From the NCBI GenBank assembly GCA_049999725.1, contig JBNGIS010019975.1, positions 1 through 36,610 on the forward strand: a stretch of 36,610 bases of DNA, read 5' to 3'. Both the position numbers and the translations under genes were made by a program. The stretch is from Haplomitrium mnioides (lineage: Eukaryota; Marchantiophyta; Haplomitriopsida; Calobryales). Below are positions 1 through 10,468 of the stretch, piece after piece. Within the stretch, counting starts at the first letter, position 1; each line of letters starts with the position of its first letter. The notes under the pieces are model-generated. The model worked only from the letters and a program-made list of their open reading frames with translations, was not told the origin of the DNA and ran no database searches.

Positions 1-1
1 T

Positions 2-328
2 CTGCGAGTGAAGTCTCTCAACCCGTCAGGAGTTCTGGAGTTGCAAGAGGCAGATGGCCGTACAATCAAGGATCATTCTAAGAATTGTGCTCCTTGTCAT
101 TTGCCTAACCTAGATCCAACCATTGTTACTTCAAATTGGATTCCACAAGTTGATTACCCTTGTAAAGTGTGTCACAGAATTGATGATGCTGATCAGATGC
201 TGCTATGTGACCATTGCAATGGTGGCTATCACATGTTTTGTTTGCAGCCACAATTGATGCAGGTTCCTCCTAGTCTCTGGTTTTGTGCTTCATGCGCTTC
301 AACGGACAACAAATCTTCAAACCGATGA
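2..328 (+). CDS. C-terminal end of a Ty3/gypsy-like retroelement polyprotein: integrase tail plus PHD finger (5' truncated by window edge)
   Basis: The frame is open to the left edge, so the true start lies outside the window; the GTG at base 8 is an internal valine codon, not a start. Residues below are counted from that codon. Residues 1-40 have the look of the end of a Ty3/gypsy integrase C-terminal domain: a short beta-rich stretch with 'SGVLELQEADG', then 'HSKNCAPCHLPNLD' (His23, Cys27, Cys30, His31). The usual GPF/Y motif would lie just upstream. Residues 52-96 (bases 161-295) form a complete C4HC3 PHD finger: Cys52, Cys55, Cys67, Cys70, His75, Cys78, Cys93, Cys96, with the typical Trp91 two residues before the last Cys pair. 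A short polar tail ends at TGA 326-328. Known family role: integrase inserts element cDNA, and PHD fingers bind histone H3 tails, so this one may guide insertion into particular chromatin (inference). The PHD is certain from its spacing; the integrase call is from resemblance. A cellular PHD-protein fragment is the alternative, but the polypurine tract right after the stop favours a retroelement. Confidence 0.75.
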   Translation: MRVKSLNPSGVLELQEADGRTIKDHSKNCAPCHLPNLDPTIVTSNWIPQVDYPCKVCHRIDDADQMLLCDHCNGGYHMFCLQPQLMQVPPSLWFCASCASTDNKSSNR

Positions 329-348
329 GCCTTTACATGCTGCGGTCT

Positions 349-360
349 GGGGGGGGATAA
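349..360 (+). promoter_or_regulatory. Putative polypurine tract (plus-strand primer site)
   Basis: Eight consecutive G (349-356) followed by ATAA, then TGGGG. It lies 20 bases after the polyprotein stop codon. In Ty3/gypsy elements a purine run of this kind sits directly before the TG that opens the 3' LTR and primes plus-strand DNA synthesis. The assignment is by position and composition only. Confidence 0.55.
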
Positions 361-601
361 TGGGGATCACATACCTCCCCTTGCATTTCTCCTTTTCGGT
401 GCAAGTCTGATGTGATTTCAGATTGCTGTAATTCCAGGTTGTCGTTATTTCAGATTGCTGTGATTTCAGGTTGTTGTTATTTCAGATTTCTGTAATTTCA
501 GTTTATGGATTGAACAATGATACATAGTACAGATTAGTTTTGTTTAGATGCCATGATGAAACCAGGTTTCCGATGTGGCAAGTCCACTCCTCTTTATGTC
601 A
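361..601 (+). mobile_element. Candidate 3' LTR (TG at 361, CA at 600-601), boundaries uncertain
   Basis: The region starts with TG directly after the polypurine tract and could end at the CA of 'TATGTCA' (600-601), four bases before satellite homology begins. That gives a short LTR of about 241 bp. Only the 2-bp TG/CA ends match as inverted repeats, and I see no clear TATA box or polyadenylation signal. A short hairpin (GGGGA at 362-366, TCCCC at 376-380) lies at the left end. The LTR could instead be longer and cut off by the satellite. Comparison with the 5' LTR outside the window would settle it. Confidence 0.35.
415..510 (+). repeat. Minisatellite: about three 32-bp units, each made of two 16-bp halves
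   Basis: Copies lie at 415-446, 447-478 and 479-510. Each half begins ATTTCAG or ATTCCAG and continues with a T/G-rich tail, for example ATTTCAGATTGCTGTA at 415-430 and ATTTCAGATTGCTGTG at 447-462. The 32-bp copies 1 and 2 are nearly identical, while copy 3 decays at its end. The repeat lies inside the putative LTR and is unrelated to the 92-bp satellite that follows. Confidence 0.85.
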
Positions 602-3600
602 CGACACCTTGACAATGTAGTTAAGAGGAAAGAAGACATGTGAAGTAGACTTTTTTGGTAGATAAGAGTAACTTATATAACTACATAGTCCTCTCAAACC
701 TTGGCAATGTAGTGTAGAGGAAAGAAGACATGTAAAGTAGTATTTTTTTTTGTAGATAAGAGTAACTTATATAACTGCATAGTCCTCTAAAACCTTGGCA
801 TTGTAGTGTAGAGGAAAGAAGACATGTAAAGTAGACTTTTTCGGTAGACAAGAGTAACTTATATAACTGCATAGTCCTCTAAATTCTTGGCAATGTAGTG
901 TAGAAGAAAGAAGACATGTAAAGTAGACTTTTTTGGTAGATAAGAGTAACTTATATAACTGCATAGTGCTGTAAAACCTTGGCAATGTAGTGTAGAGCAG
1001 AGAAGATATGTAAAGTAGACTTTTTAGGTAGAAAAGAGTAACTTATATAACTGCATAATCCTCTAAAACCATGACAATGTAATTTAGAAGAAAGAAGATA
1101 TGTAAAGTACAGTTTTTTGGTATATAAGAGTAACTTATATAACCGCATAGTCCTCTAAAACCTTGACAATGTAGTTTAGACGAAAGAAGACATGTAAAGT
1201 AGACTTTTTTGGTAGATAAGAGTAACTTATATAACTCCATTGTCCTCGGAAACCTTGGCAATGTAGCGTAGAGGAAAGAAGATATGTAATGTAGACTTAT
1301 TTGGTAGATAAGAGTAACTTATATAACTGCAAAGTCCTCGGAAACCTTGGCAATGTAGTGTAGAGGAAAGAAGACATTTAAAGTAGACTTTTTTGGAAGA
1401 TAAGAGTAACTTATATAACTTTATAGTCCTCTAAAACCGTGGCAATGTAGTGTAGAAGAAAGAAGTCATGTAAAGTAGAATTTCTTGGAATATAAGAGTA
1501 ACTTATATAGCTGCATAGTCCTCTAAAGCCTTGGCAATGTAGTGTAGAGGAAAAAAGATATGTAAAGTAGACTTTTTTGGTAGATAAAATTAACTTATAT
1601 AATTGCATAGTCCACTAAAGCCTTGGCAATGTAGTGAAGAGGGAAGAAGACATGTAAAGTAGAATTTTTTGGTAGATAAGAGTAACTTATGTAGCTGCAT
1701 AGTCCTTTAAATCCTTGGCAATGTAGTGTAAAGTAAAGAAGATATGTAAAGTAGATTTTTTTGGTGGATAAGATTAACTTATATAAGTGCATAGTCCTCT
1801 AAAACCTTGGCAATGTAGTGTAGAAGAAAGAAGATATGTAAAGTAGACTTTTTTGGTAGATAAGAAGAACCTATATATAAGCGCATAGTCCTCTAAAACC
1901 TTGGCAATGTAGTGTAGAGGAAAAAAGATATGTAAAGTAGACTTTTTTGGTAGATAAGAGTAACTTATATAACTACATAGTCCTCTAAAACCTTGGCAAT
2001 GTAGTGTAGAGGAAAGAAGACATGTAAAGTAGACTTTTTTTGTAGACAAGAGTAATTTATATAACTACATAGTTCTCTCATACCTTCGCAATGTAGTGTA
2101 GAGGAAAGAAGATATGTATACTAGACTTTTTTGGTAGATAAGAGTAACTTATATAACTACATAGTGCTCTAAAACCTTGGCAATGTAGTGTAGAGGAAAG
2201 AAGATATGTAAAGTAGACTTTTTTGGTAGATAAAAGTAACTTATATAACTAGATAGTCCTCGGAAACCTTGGCAATGTAGTGTGGAGGAAAGAAGATATG
2301 TAAAGTAGACTTTTTTGGTAGATAAGAGTAACTTATAAAACTGCATAGTCCTCTAAAACCTTGGCAATGTAGTGAAGAGGAAAGAAGACATTTAAAGTGG
2401 ACTTTTCTGCAAGATCAGAGTAACTTATATAACTGCATAGTACTCTAAAACCATGGCAATGTAGTGTACTGGAAAGAAGACATGTAAAGTAGAATTTTCT
2501 GGAATATAAGAGTTACTTATATAGCTCTATATTCCTCTAACGCCTTCGCAATGGACTGTAGAGGAAAGAACATATGTAAAGTAGACTTTTTTGTTAGATA
2601 AGATTAACTTATATAATTGCATAGTCCTCTAAAGCCTTGGCAATGTAGTGTAGAGGAAAGAAGATATGTAAAGTAGACTTTTTGGGTAGATAAGAGTAAC
2701 TTATATAACTGCATAGTCCTCCAAAAACGTTCGCAATGTTTTGTAGATGAAAGAAGACATGTAAAGTAGACTTTTTTTGTAGATAACAGTAACTTCTATA
2801 ACTCTATAGTCCTCTCAAACCTTGGCAATGTAGTGTAGAGAAAAGAAGATATGTAAAGTAGACTTTTCTGGTAGATAAGACTAACTTATATAACTACATA
2901 GTCCTCTCAAACCTTGGCAGTGTAGTGTAGAGGAAAGAAGATATGTAAAGTAGACTTTTTTGGAAGATAAGAGTAACTTATATAACTGCGTAGTCCTCTA
3001 AAACCTTGGCAATGTAATTTAGAGGAAGGAAGATATGTAAAGTAGAGTTTTTTGGTACATAAGAGTAACTTATATAACCGAATAGTCCTCTAAAACCTTG
3101 ACAATGTAGTTTAGAGGAAAGAAGACATGTGAAGTAGACTTTTTAGGTACATAAGAGTAATTTATATAACCGCAGAGTCCTCTAAAACCTTCGCAATGTA
3201 GTGTAGAGGAAAGAAGACATGTAAAGTAGACTTTTTTGGTAGATAATAGTAACTTATATAACTGCATAGTCCTCTGAAACCTTGGCAATGTAGGGAGGAG
3301 GAAAGAAGATATGTAAAGTAGACTTTTTTGGTAGATAAGAGTAACTTATATAACTACATATTCCTCTCAAACCTTGGCAATGTAGTGTAGAGGAAAGAAG
3401 ATATGTAAAGTAGACTTTTTTGGTAGATAGGAGTAACTTATATAACTTCATAGTCCTCTAAAAGCTTGGCAATGTAATTTAGAGGAAAGAAGATATGTAA
3501 AGTAGAGTTTTTTGGTACATAAGAGTAACTTATATAACTGCATAGTCCTCTAAAACCTTGACAATGTAGTTTGAAGAAAAGAAGATATGTGAAGTAGACT

Positions 3601-3908
3601 TTTTTGGTAGATAAGATTAACTTATATAATTGCATAATCCTCTGAAGCCTTGGCAATGTAGTGTAGAGGGAAATAGACATGTAAAGTTGAATTTTTTGGT
3701 AGATAAGTGTAACTTATATAGCTGCATTGTCCTTTAAATTTTGGCAATGTAGTGTAGAGGAAAGAAGATATGTAAAGTATACTTTTTTGGTAGATAAGAT
3801 TAACTTATATAGCTGCATAGTCCTCTAAAGCCTTGGCAATGTAGTGTACAAGAAAGAAGATATGTAAAGTAGAATTTTTTCGTAGATAAGTGTAACTTAT
3901 ATAACTGC

Positions 3909-3996
3909 ATAGTCCTCTTAAACCTTGACATAGTCCTCTCAAACCTTGGCAATCTAGTGCAGAGGAAAGAAGATATGTAAAGTAGATATGTAAAGT
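3909..3996 (+). repeat. Monomer with two short internal tandem duplications (21 bp and 13 bp)
   Basis: A 21-base unit beginning ATAGTCCTCT is present at 3909-3929 and again at 3930-3950 with two differences. In the same monomer AGATATGTAAAGT at 3971-3983 is repeated exactly at 3984-3996. The two duplications lengthen this unit by 34 bases to about 126, making it the longest monomer I noticed. Confidence 0.9.
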
Positions 3997-6900
3997 AGAC
4001 TTTTTTGGTAGATAAGAGTACCTTATATAACTGCATATTTCTCTAAAACCTTAGCAATGTAGTGTAGAGAAAAGAAGACATGTAAAGTAGACTTCTTTGC
4101 TAGATAAGAGTAACTTATATAACTGCATAGTCCTCTAAAAACCGTGGCAATGTAGTGTAGAGGAAACAAGATATGTAAAGTAGAATTTCTTGGAATATAA
4201 GAGTATCTTTTATAGCTGCATAGTCCTCTAAAGCCTTGGCAATGTAGTGTAGAGGAAAGAAGATATGTAAAATAGACTTTTTTCATAGATAAGATTAACT
4301 TATATAATTGCATAGTCCTCTAACGGCTTGGCAATGTAGTGTAGAGGAAAGAAGACATGTAAAGTAGAATTTTTGGTAGATAAGAGTATCTTATGTACCT
4401 GCATAGTCCTTTAAAGCCTTGGCAATGTAGTGTAGAGGAAAGAAGATATGTAAAGTAGACTATTTTGGCAGATAAGAGTAACTTCTATAAGTCCATAGTC
4501 CTCTAAAAGCTTGGCAATGTAATTTAGAGGAAAGAAGATATGTAAAGTAGAGCTTTTTGGTACATAAGAGTAACTTATATAACTGCATAGTTCTATAAAA
4601 CCTTGACAATGTAGTTTAGAGGAAACAAGACATGTGAAGTAGACTTTTAAAGTAGATAAGATTAACTTATATAATTGTATAGTCCTCTAAAGCCTTGGCA
4701 ATGTAGTGTAGAGGAAAATAGACATGTAAAGTAGAATTTTTTGGTAGATAAGAGTAACTTATGTAGCTGCATAGTCCTTTAAAGCCTTGGCAATAAAGTG
4801 TAGAGGAAAGAAGATATGTAAAGTAGACTTTTTTGGTAGATAAGATTAAATTATATAACTGCATAGTTCTCTAAAGCCTTGGCAATGTAGTGTAGAAGAA
4901 AGAAGATATGTAAAGTAGACTTTTTTGGTAGATAAGAGTATCTTATGTAGCTGCATAGTCCTTTAAAGCCTTGGGAATGTAGTGTAGAGGAAAGAAGATA
5001 TGTAAAGTAGACTTTTTTGGTATATAAGAGTAACTTGTATAACTGCATAGTCCTTTAAAGCCTTGGCAATGTAGTGTAGAGGAAAGATGATATGTAAAAT
5101 AGACTTTTTTGGTAGATAAGATTAACTTATATAACTGTATAGTCCTCTAAAGCCTTGGCAATGTAGTGTAGAAGAAAGAAGATATGTAAAGTAGACTTTT
5201 CTTGTAGATAAGAGTAAGTTATATAACCACATAGTCCTCTAAAACCTTCGCAATGTAGTGTAGAGGAAAGAAGACATGTGAAGTAGACATTTTTTTAGAT
5301 AAGAGTAACTTATATAACTACATAGTCCCCTAAAACCTTGGCAATGTAGCGGAGAGGAAAGAAAATATGTAAAGTAGACTTTTTTATGATATAAGAGTAA
5401 CTTATATAACTACATAGTCCTTGGAAACCTTGGCAATGTAGTGTAGAGGAAAGAAGATATGTAAAGGAGACTTTTCTGGTAGATAAGAGTAACTTATGTT
5501 ACTGTATAGTCCTCTTTAGCCTTGGCAATGTAATTTAGAGGAAAGAAGATATGTAAAGTAGAGTTTTTTTGGTACATAAGAGTAACTTATATAACTACAA
5601 GGTCCTCTAAAACCTTGCAATGTAGTGTAGAGAAAAGAAGATATGTAAAGAAGGTTTTTTGGATAGATAAGAGAAACTTATATAACTGCATATTCCTCTA
5701 AAACCTTAGCAATGTAGTGTAGAGGAAAGAAGACATGTAAAGCAGACTTTTTTGGTAGATAAGAGTAACTTATATAACTACATAGTCTTCTAAAACTGTA
5801 GCAATGTAGTGTAGAGGAAAGAAGAGGTGTAAAGTAGAATTTCTTGGAATATAAGAGTAACTTATATAGCTGCATAGTCCTCTAGAGCCTTGGCAATGTA
5901 GTGTAGAGGAAAGAAGATATGTAAAATAGACTTTTCTCGTAGATAAGATTAACTTATATAATTGCATAGTCCAGTAAAGCCTTGGCAATGTAGTGTAGAG
6001 GAAAGAAGACATGTAAAGTAGAATTTTTTGGTAGATAAGAGTAACCTATGTAGCTGCATAGTCCTTGAAAGCCTTGCCAATTTAGTGTAGAGGAAAGAAG
6101 ATATGTAAAATAGACTTTTTTGGTGGATAAGATTAACTTATATAAGTGCATAGTCCTCTAAAGCCTTGGCAATGTAGTGTAGACGAAAGAAGATATGTAA
6201 AATAGACTTTTCTGGTAGAAAAGAGTAACTTATATAACATCATAGTTCTTTAAAACCCTCGCAATGTAGTGTAGAGGAAAGAAGACATGTAAAGTACAAT
6301 TTTTTTGTAGATAACAGTAACTTATATAAGTATATAGTCCTCTCAAACCTTGGCAATGTAGTGTAGAGGAAAGAAGATATGTAAAGTAGACTATTTTGGT
6401 AGATAAGAGTAACTTATATAACTACATAGTCCTCTTAAACCTTCGCAATATAGTGTAGAGGAAAGAAGATAAGTAAAGTAGACTTTTTTGATAGATAAGA
6501 GTAACTTATATAACTGCATAGTCCTCTAAAACCTTGGCAATGTAATTTAGAGGAAAGAAGATATGTAAAGTAGAGTATTTGGGTACATAAGAGTAACTTA
6601 TATAACCGCATAGGTCTCTAAAACCTTGACAATGTAGTTTAGAGGAAAGAAGACATGTAAAGTAGACTTTTTCGGTACAAAAGAGTAACTTATATAACAT
6701 CATAGTCCTCGAAAACCTTGGCAATGTAGTGTAGAGGAAAGAAGATATGTAATGTAGACTTTTTTGGTAGATAAGAGTAACTTATATAACTGCATAGTCC
6801 TCTAAAACCTTGGCAATGTAGTTTAGAGGAAAGAAGACATTTAAGGTAGACTTTCTTGGAAGATAAGAGTAACTTATATAACTGCATAGTCCTCTAAAAC

Positions 6901-8744
6901 CGTGGGAATGTAGTGTAGAGGAAAGAAGACATGTAAAGTAGACTTTTTTGGTAGATAAGAGTATCTTATATAACTGCATAGTGCTCTAAAACCTTGGCAG
7001 AGTAGTGTAGAGGAAAGAAGATATGTAAAGAAGAATTTTTTGGTAGATAAGAGTAACTTATATAACTGCATAGTCCTCTAAAACCTTAGCAATGTAGTGT
7101 AGAGGAAAGAAAATATGTAAAGTAGACTTTTTTTGTAGATATGAGTAACTCATATAACTGCATAGTCCTCAAAAACCTTGGAAATGTAGTGTAAAGGAAA
7201 GAAGACTTGTAAAGTAGACTTTTTTGATAGATAAGAGTAATATATATAATTGCATAGTCCTCTCAAACCTTGGGAATGTAGTGTAGAAGAAAAAAGATAT
7301 GTAAAGTAGACCTTTGTGGTAGGTAAGAGTAACTTATATAGCTACATAGTCCTCTAAAACCTTGGCAATGTAGTGTAGAGAAAAGAAGATATGTAAAGTA
7401 GTCTTCTTTGCTGAAGAAGAGTAAATTATATAACTACATAGTCTTCGAAAACCTTCGCAATGCATTGTAGAGGAGAGAAGATAAGTAAAGTAGACTTTTC
7501 AAGTAGATAAGAGTTACTTATATAGCTGCATAGTCATCTAAAACATTGGCAATGTAGTGTAGAGGAAAGCAGACTTGTAAAGTAGACTCTCTTGGTAGAT
7601 AAGAGTAACTTATATAACTGCATATTCCTCTAACACCTTCGCAATGTAGTGTAGAGGAAAGAAGACATGTAAAGTAGGCTTTTTTTGTAGATAATAGTAA
7701 CTTATATAACTACATAGTCCTCTCAAACCTTGGCAATGTAGTGTAGAGGGAAGAAGATATGTAAGTAGACTTTTTTGGTAGAAAAGAGTAACTTATATAA
7801 CTGCATAGTCCTCTAAAACTTTGGCAATGTAATTAAGAGGAAAGAAGATATGTAAAGTAGAGTTTTTTGGTATATAAGATTAACTTATATAACTGCAGAG
7901 TCCTCTAAAATTTTGGCAATGTAGTGTACAGGAAAGAAGACATGTAAATTAGACTTTTTTGGTATATAAGAGTATTATATGTAATTGCATAGTCCTCTCA
8001 AACCTTGGCAATGCAGTATAGAAGAAAGAAGATATGTAAAGTAGACCTTTGTGGTAGGTAAGGGTAACTTATATAGCTGCATAGTCCTCTAAACTCTTGG
8101 CAATGTAGTGTAGAGGAAAGAAGATATGTAAAGTAGTCTTGTCTGCTGAAGAAGAGTAAATTATATAGCTGCATAGTCTTCTAAAACCTTGGCAATGTAT
8201 TGTAGAGGAAAGAAGATATGTAAATTAGACTTTTCAAGTAGATAAGAGTTACTTATGTAGTTGTATAGTCATCTAAAACATTGGCAATGTAGTGTAGAGG
8301 AAAGAAGACTTGTAAAGTAGACTTTCTTGGTAAATAAGAGTAACTTATATAATTGCATAGTGCTCTAAAACCTTGTCAATGTAGTGTAGAGGAAAGAAGA
8401 CATGTAAGGTAGACTTTTTTGGTAGATAAGAGTAACTTGTATAATTGCATAGTCCTCTCAAACCTTGGCAATGTAGTGTAGAAGAAAGAAGATATGTAAA
8501 TTAGACTTTTTTGGTAGATAAGATTAACTTATATAATTGCATAGTCCTCTAAAGCCTTGGCAATGTAGTGTAGAGGAAAATAGACATGTAAATTAGAATT
8601 TTTTGGTAGATAAGAGTAACTTATCTAGCTGCATAGTCCTTTAAAGCCTTGGCAATATAGTGTAGAGGAAAGAAGATATGTAAAGTAGACTTCTTTGGTA
8701 GAAAAGATTAACTTATATAACTGCATAGTCCTCTAAAGCCTTGG

Positions 8745-9548
8745 CAATGTAGTTTAGAGGAAAGAAGATATGTAAAGTAGAGTTTTTTGGTAGATAAGAA
8801 TAACTTATATAACTGTGTAGTCCTCTAAAACCTTGGCAATGTAGTGTAGAGGAAAGAAGACATGTGAAGTAGACTTTTTTGGTGGAAAAGAGTAAGTTAT
8901 ATAACTGCATAGTGCTCTTAAACCTTGGCAATGTAGTGCAGAGGAAAGAAGATATGTAAAGTAGACTTTTTTTGTAGATAAGAGTAACTTATATAATTGC
9001 ATAGTCCTCTAAAATATTGGCAATGTAGTGTAGAGGAAACAAGATATGTAAAGTAGACTTTTCTGGTAGATAAGAGTAACTTATATTACCGCATAGTCCT
9101 CTAAAACCTTCGCAATGTAGTGTAGACGAAAGAAGACATGTGAAGTAGACTTTTTCTTTAGATAAGAGTAACTTATATAACTACATAGTCCCCTTAAACC
9201 TTGGCAATGTAGTGCAGAGGAAAGAAGATATGTAAAGTAGAATTTTTTGGTATTTAAGAGTAACTTATGTAACTACATAGTCCTTGCAAACCTTGGCAAT
9301 GTAGTGTAGAGGAAAGAAGATATGTAAATTAGACTTTTTTGGTAGATAAGAAGAACTTATGTTACTGCATAGTCCTCTAAAACTTTGGCAATGTAATTCA
9401 GAGGAAATAAGATATGTAAAGTAGAGTTTTTTGGTAGATAAGAGTAACTTATATAACTACAAGGTCCTCTAAAACCTTGGCAATGTAGTGTAGAGGAAAG
9501 AAGACATGTAAAGTAGACTTTTTTTGTAGATAAGAGTAACTTATATAA
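8745..9548 (+). repeat. Copy 1 of a block repeated 920 bp (10 monomers) downstream
   Basis: This stretch matches 9665-10468 at a constant offset of 920 bases, exactly ten monomers. Shared private variants include 'TTATATTACCGCATAG' (9081 and 10001), 'GTAGACGAAAG' (9120 and 10040), 'TTTTTCTTTAGATAAG' (9150 and 10070) and 'TTATGTAACTACATAG' (9265 and 10185). Similarity falls to the array background on both sides. Confidence 0.85.
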
Positions 9549-9664
9549 CTACATAGTCCTCTCAAACCTTGGCAATGTACTGTAGAGAAAAGAAGATATG
9601 TAAAGTAGACTTTTTTGGTAGATAAGAGTAACTTCTATAACTGCGTAGTCTTCTAAAACCTTGG

Positions 9665-10468
9665 CAATGTAATTTAGAGGAAAGAAGATATGTAAAGTAG
9701 AGTTTTTTGGTAGATAAGAGTAACTTATATAACTGTGTAGTCCTCCAAAACCTTGGCAATGTAGTGTAGAGGAAAGAAGACATGTGAAGTAGACTTTTTT
9801 GGTAGAAAATAGTAACTTATATAACTGCATAGTGCTCTTAAACCTTGGCAATGTAGTGTAGTGGATAGAAGATATGTAAAGTAGACTTTTTTGGTAGATA
9901 AGATTAACTTATATAACTGCATAGTCCTCTTAAGCCTTGGCAATGTAGTGTAGAAGAAAGAAGATATGTAAAGTAGACTTTTCTGGTAGATAAGAGTAAC
10001 TTATATTACCGCATAGTCCTCTAAAACCTTCGCAATGTAGTGTAGACGAAAGAAGACATGTGAAGTAGACTTTTTCTTTAGATAAGAGTAACTTATATAA
10101 CTACATAGTCCCCTTAAACCTTGGCAATGTAGTGCAGAGGAAAGAAGATATGTAAAGTAGAATTGTTTGGTATTTAAGAGTAACTTATGTAACTACATAG
10201 TCCTCGCAAACCTTGGCAATGTAGTGTAGAGGAAAGAAGATATGTAAATTAGACTTTTTTGGTAGATAAGAAGAACTTATGTTACTCCATAGTCCTCTAA
10301 AACTTTGGCAATGTAATTCAGAGGAAATAAGATATGTAAAGTAGAGTTTTTTGGTACATAAGAGTAACTTATATAACTACAAGGTCCTCTAAAACCTTGG
10401 CAATGTAGTGTAGAGGAAAGAAGACATGTAAAGTAGACTTTTTTTGTAGATAAGAGTAACTTATATAA
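9665..10468 (+). repeat. Copy 2 of the 920-bp-shifted block
   Basis: It matches 8745-9548 at an offset of 920 with only scattered substitutions, for example AATTGTTTGG at about 10162 against AATTTTTTGG at about 9241. About 115 bases of ordinary satellite (9549-9664) separate the two copies. The pattern fits a recent unequal exchange that duplicated ten monomers. Confidence 0.85.

Larger units (their letters stand above)
1..605 (+). mobile_element. 3' end of an LTR retrotransposon, probably Ty3/gypsy type
   Basis: Three things lie in the order expected at the right end of an LTR element: the end of a pol-like reading frame (stop at 326-328), a purine-rich G tract (349-360), and then non-coding DNA that may be the 3' LTR. 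The 5' part of the element lies outside the window, so the LTR pair and target-site duplication cannot be compared. The element ends abruptly at the satellite junction near base 606. Whether it inserted into the array or sits at the array edge cannot be decided from this window alone. Confidence 0.6.

Noticed and set aside
8-328. A short standalone PHD protein starting at base 8
   Set aside because: The codon at base 8 is GTG and the frame stays open to the window edge, so this is the end of a longer protein.
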